A stretch of DNA of 64,000 bases from positions 220,250 to 284,249 of the forward strand of contig NZ_FRFC01000004.1 in assembly GCF_900143675.1 (NCBI RefSeq), given 5' to 3'. This DNA is from Candidatus Nitrosotalea sinensis (GTDB lineage: Archaea; Thermoproteota; Nitrososphaeria; Nitrososphaerales; Nitrosopumilaceae). Under the pieces are notes generated by a model. That model had not been told where the DNA came from. It saw nothing but the letters and a program-made list of their open reading frames with translations, and did not search any database. A program made the translations under genes and the position numbers. Shown here piece by piece: positions 61,401 to 64,000 of this stretch (position 1 is the stretch's first letter; each line of letters opens with the position of its first letter).

Positions 61401-64000
61401 ACACTATCAGAGAATTGATGTGACAGTGTTACAGTTCTAGTTATCGTATCGTTTAACCCAATACTATCAGAGAATTGATGTGACAGTGTTGCCGATTTAG
61501 CTACAGAGTCAGATAACTGGATAGAATCAGTCAATTGTTTTGATATTTTTTTAGTCAGTGTATCAGTGATGGATAACGAATCTTCAGGTACAATATTATA
61601 TCCAAGTATCTCAACTGCACCTGCTGACCATCCAGTAGCGGCACCTCCTGTAAATTTCATAAATCCAGTAGTATCAGATGTTTTGTTTGCAAAAGCAGAT
61701 GCTACTGCTTGTGGACCTCCCCTAATAGCTTGTATGATTGTTTCACCTGGGGCATTTGTAGTTATGGCAGTTCCAGATAGCCCCTGTATTGCGGCACCCA
61801 TGATTAAGCTATTGCTCTGATTGTCTAGGTGTAGCTGAACGGTTGCAGTTGATAGAGTTGTGCTGTTTGATGCACTGTGTCCGATATAGTTTGTGTCATT
61901 AACACCATGTACAATAGTTGCAAATATTGCCCATCTTGATGCAGGAGCTCCTGTTAGTTGACCACACACAGTAAGTGCATGTGATTTTGCAGTGGAATTG
62001 AGTAATTGTACAAACATTTCCATTCTACTATCACCACTATTGAACGCAGCCGCTCCAGTGACATTAGCACTTGTAAGTGACGTACCTTTTCCAGTACCAC
62101 ATGTTCCTCCTGTAAAGTTCATGTACAGAACTCCGCGGGTAGAAGTTTTTTCCACCATAGCCACTACTAGAGCTTGGTTTGATCCCATGGTAGCATCTGG
62201 CCTAACTATTACCGACGTTGCAGCAGTATTAACAAAAGCTGCTGTTGCAGGAGTCATAGATGTCGGAGGATCATTTGCTACAAACCATGGTCTTGCCTCA
62301 GTGAATATCTGCGTGCCATAAGTAATTCGAGCAGGACCTAGAGCATACAACATAGGATATTGCAGTGGAACTGAATACGTGTACTGTACTGAGGTCTTGT
62401 TTCCAATTAGATCCTTGGTCCATGTTAGAATTTTGGTATTTCCAACTATCTGCACATTAGCATCAGTTGTCACATTAAATACAGATGGTACAGATTCTTG
62501 TATGACGGCTTCATTTTGATTTATAAATGATGAAAGATCAATTTTTACATCAAAAAGATTAGGATAGTCTACAGGATTAATTTTGCTTTGTGCAGTTCGT
62601 GTTATATCAAAAGGGAAACTGTTTTGTGCCAAAAATGATGTGTTAAAACTAGCTGTACCAGATGGATTTTGTGCAGTTATGCTTACAGTGTAGTTTCCTT
62701 CATAGTTTGGAGTATATGTAGAATCATACAATCCACATTCTGAATTTTTAATTATTCCGTTTTCAGATGATAGTACTGTTGTATGTCCTTGTGGGTCTAC
62801 TATGTTAATTGTCACATCAGCATTACAAACAGAATGACCATCATTGTCAAGCACAACAGTTGTAAGATTTGCAGTCTGTCCAGGCCTGTATATGCTCTTA
62901 TCAGTGTTTAATGACACCAGACCCCAGCGATATGTGGATTCTGTGATGTATGTATGACTGCCCTTGATCATAGTTATTTTTATTTTATAAAGACCAGCCT
63001 TTCCATCCCGTATGGAATCAAGCACAATATCAAATGTACCTTCTTGTAATTTTTTAAACTCAGATTTCACATCAATTTTTTTTCCAGTTGGATCAAAAAC
63101 ATCTGTAGTTATTGTTTCATTAGGAGCAATCCATTTTGAAAATTGCATTGGCTCTGTAGATTTCTTTAAATGAATTTTGGCATTTTGAAGAGCTGCGTTA
63201 TCAAGATACTCAAATTTTAATTCAGGTTTTTCAGTTATCAAATAACTGGTCTTCTGCATAATAGTATGTGGTTTGATAGGAATATCCTCAATCTTGTACA
63301 AATCACTTGGTTTTTCATATATTGCAGACATCTGTTCCTCATTTAGTGTTGAATTGTACAATGATACTTGATCTATTTTACCAGAAAACAAATTTTTAAT
63401 GTCAGTATCTATTCCCAAGTGATCTTGCTGTCCCCCAATCAGAACATCTGCATTTGATCCAATAGATTCAATTGTTTTTGTCTGTAGTCCACCATAAATT
63501 CCATATATGGATGCATTAACAGGCAGACTAGATTCTTTGTTGCCGTTCACATATATTGAAATCGCAGTTCCATTAAATGTGGCCCCCAGGTGTGTCCACC
63601 TAGATGGGATCTGACTTTTGGATTCCACCGAATGCCATGTAACGCCATCAAAAATAGAGAATACTGCAATCCTTACAGGCGGAACCGTGTGATGAATCAC
63701 TAGCGAAAATGCTCGTTCTTTACTTAGAACTGTAAAGTCTCGTGATCCTTGCGAATAATCAGGCTTTACCCAGGCGGATATTGTGAGTTCTTGAACCTTG
63801 TTAATTGAGGTTACGTTTTGAGATACAAGTCCCTTTCCACTCAATGCAAGAGACGTTCCATTTATTCCAGTTTGTGATATTTCTGCACGGCCAATCACAT
63901 CAGATGCATTCAAAGTATTGCTAAAATTCATCGACGTAGTTGCGGAGGGGATTTCAATTATTGGCAAAGTGGCATTTGTTTCAGTAACATTTGTCGGTAT
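58457..64000 (-). CDS. Giant secreted surface protein, N-terminus beyond the window
   Basis: At least 1847 residues; the frame is open through the right edge, so the start is not seen. Order from the N-terminal side: LamG/concanavalin-like domain (about 63300-63900, SAWVKPDYSQGSRDF, WTHLGATFNG), a macroglobulin MG2-like domain (about 62600-62950, NTDKSIYRPGQTANL), a middle region, an array of 16 repeats of about 20 residues (60650-61590, consensus LTRPQSDSVGLTDNLNRV), then beta-rich C-terminal domains. It is rich in Thr, Ser and Asn-x-Ser/Thr, as in glycosylated adhesins. No C-terminal anchor is seen. Confidence 0.85.
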   Translation of the reverse strand: MPTNVTETNATLPIIEIPSATTSMNFSNTLNASDVIGRAEISQTGINGTSLALSGKGLVSQNVTSINKVQELTISAWVKPDYSQGSRDFTVLSKERAFSLVIHHTVPPVRIAVFSIFDGVTWHSVESKSQIPSRWTHLGATFNGTAISIYVNGNKESSLPVNASIYGIYGGLQTKTIESIGSNADVLIGGQQDHLGIDTDIKNLFSGKIDQVSLYNSTLNEEQMSAIYEKPSDLYKIEDIPIKPHTIMQKTSYLITEKPELKFEYLDNAALQNAKIHLKKSTEPMQFSKWIAPNETITTDVFDPTGKKIDVKSEFKKLQEGTFDIVLDSIRDGKAGLYKIKITMIKGSHTYITESTYRWGLVSLNTDKSIYRPGQTANLTTVVLDNDGHSVCNADVTINIVDPQGHTTVLSSENGIIKNSECGLYDSTYTPNYEGNYTVSITAQNPSGTASFNTSFLAQNSFPFDITRTAQSKINPVDYPNLFDVKIDLSSFINQNEAVIQESVPSVFNVTTDANVQIVGNTKILTWTKDLIGNKTSVQYTYSVPLQYPMLYALGPARITYGTQIFTEARPWFVANDPPTSMTPATAAFVNTAATSVIVRPDATMGSNQALVVAMVEKTSTRGVLYMNFTGGTCGTGKGTSLTSANVTGAAAFNSGDSRMEMFVQLLNSTAKSHALTVCGQLTGAPASRWAIFATIVHGVNDTNYIGHSASNSTTLSTATVQLHLDNQSNSLIMGAAIQGLSGTAITTNAPGETIIQAIRGGPQAVASAFANKTSDTTGFMKFTGGAATGWSAGAVEILGYNIVPEDSLSITDTLTKKISKQLTDSIQLSDSVAKSATLSHQFSDSIGLNDTITRTVTLSHQFSDSVGLHDAFLAMKMLSVSLTGDSLGLVDTLGKTIHLTRPQSDSIGLTDNIVRTINLTRPQSDSVGLTDNLNRVINLTRPHSDSVGFADNLNRVATLTRPQSDSVGFVDTLVVMKTLFATLTGDSVGFTDNLNKVANLTRPQSDSVGLTDNIVRTINLTRPQSDSVGLTDNLNRVATLTRSQSDSVGFVDTLVVMKTLFATLTGDSVGFTDNLNKVANLTRPQSDSVGLNDTFTKITTLSRHFDDSAGLVDTIRLTKIGPDQYAVPDNQTQVVVNSTKPHLVVTNSSAALSSIIIPSNVTTTTLSYSHIVSSGTVHLLHTLNITKDTNADNKPEIIVTIPAVTDIHNPAWDGILQLPTNQSSSPVIPTPQGQIATKKTEIGLGSSLPLTFNNATRILFVGQAGSHVGFFYTPTSVTEITQTCSADNQNIANALPAGGNCKITVGSNLVVWTKHFTGFVTWTLSFIPPSPQIPTSSGGYGTGVITSGMLGGGTSGVESAAGMLSTGVTLYDVTYDICDKQNVQFTVGSPDQTIPSVRFATESGVVDAKVSSHQPYAGLYGLVKQNVISYDASLKPGTKTFNMLVVPGNGTGYVTAKVDVTKCKQTVTFAPIPIIGQYSPDVPKIFDVKLQIGNETKIPASETQDKYVSNQNVTLHGLVYSPVRLNHVEIRTVKIGDNASNYSSINATIRPMQISNTYVVSATLPREYLVSPAVNYWVYAKNIEGFESESDQYSVGVSPGYDVSGGIGFVMPQNVPAGLTQSPQVYFTNNATGVLYGTISLVVDGKQVSQFTDHVFNRGTSVMELNWDVPKTNDTATHTVQAIASFYGHEIKSDKAEIHSYTPTRVISVGHPSSISPIVGDQGNTVATPKSIYSSFVSDNATKFHVVSPGGLCVIGESTECLVDESTITKTGRYSSITVDGQSYSVYYSGADSPLQRFTITSPESIVGDWKITLEKNGIEQKDLEDATLLKIKFSAVEKQFLISLP
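60650..61590 (-). repeat. 16-unit repeat array within the giant surface protein gene
   Basis: Units of 20-21 codons with consensus (S/G)DS(V/I)G(L/F)xD(N/T)(L/I). A higher-order duplication is visible: a four-unit block of 243 bp recurs (the CTGTAAACCC landmark lies at 60781 and again at 61024) with nearly identical DNA. The nucleotide similarity suggests recent tandem duplication. Confidence 0.88.

Noticed and set aside
60711..61418. Long open frame opposite the surface-protein repeats
   Set aside because: It mirrors the repeat array of the large minus-strand gene, has the same periodicity and no sensible protein features.
60650..61590. CRISPR-like spaced repeats
   Set aside because: The repeats are contiguous, in frame and coding; there are no unique spacers of constant length and no leader.

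Overview
The window is chromosomal DNA of an ammonia-oxidising-type thaumarchaeon (Nitrososphaerota, most like the Nitrosopumilus/Nitrosarchaeum group). The basis is an archaeal ribosomal-protein operon with S4e, Rpp29 and zinc-ribbon S14, archaeal 20S proteasome alpha, DUF371, low G+C, mostly leaderless genes with TATA boxes about 25 nt upstream of the start codon, a PEFG-type C-terminal sorting signal, and the UvrABC set typical of this phylum. The species was not determined.

Layout. 1-2155: the edge of a membrane-protein gene, three small hypothetical genes (two Cys-rich), 0.7 kb without genes, and tRNA-Asn. 2200-11052: one leftward ribosomal operon (SPOUT methyltransferase, L3, L4, L23, S19, L22, S3, L29, Rpp29, S17, L14, L24, S4e, L5, S14, S8, L6); L2 is absent from its usual place between L23 and S19. 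11092-12835: proteasome alpha, DUF371 and an HTH regulator. 13165-20147: purine synthesis (purC, a stand-alone RAM protein, purF, purL, purQ, and purS a little apart), with a rhomboid protease and a CBS protein. 20180-40231: mixed metabolism and lineage-specific proteins (methyltransferase, cupins, tRNA-Thr, hydrolase, thioredoxin-domain YyaL protein, RidA, DHH phosphoesterase, citrate synthase, glycerate kinase, Fe-type alcohol dehydrogenase, LLM flavin enzyme). 40285-46613: overlapping uvrB-uvrA-uvrC. 47782-50226: purN, folD and 5-formyl-THF cyclo-ligase, which supply and use one-carbon folate units for purines. purD (56758-58026) belongs to the same theme. 58457 to the right edge: a very large secreted surface protein with LamG, macroglobulin-like and 20-residue repeat regions.

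The most notable object is a complete casposon of 6.5 kb (50225-56724) inserted between the convergent fthC and purD genes. It has perfect 75-bp terminal inverted repeats, a target-site duplication of at least 13 bp, a Cas1-like integrase (casposase) with intact E-H-D/E active-site residues, a family B DNA polymerase, an HNH nuclease, a methyltransferase, small DNA-binding-type proteins, and a divergent promoter carrying a perfect 20-bp palindrome. No cas2, other cas gene or CRISPR array is present. The element sits exactly at the stop codon of fthC and leaves its protein sequence unchanged. Unusual points are the apparently membrane-anchored HNH protein, the altered polymerase motif C, and the resemblance of the element's outer 20 bp to the chromosomal flank.
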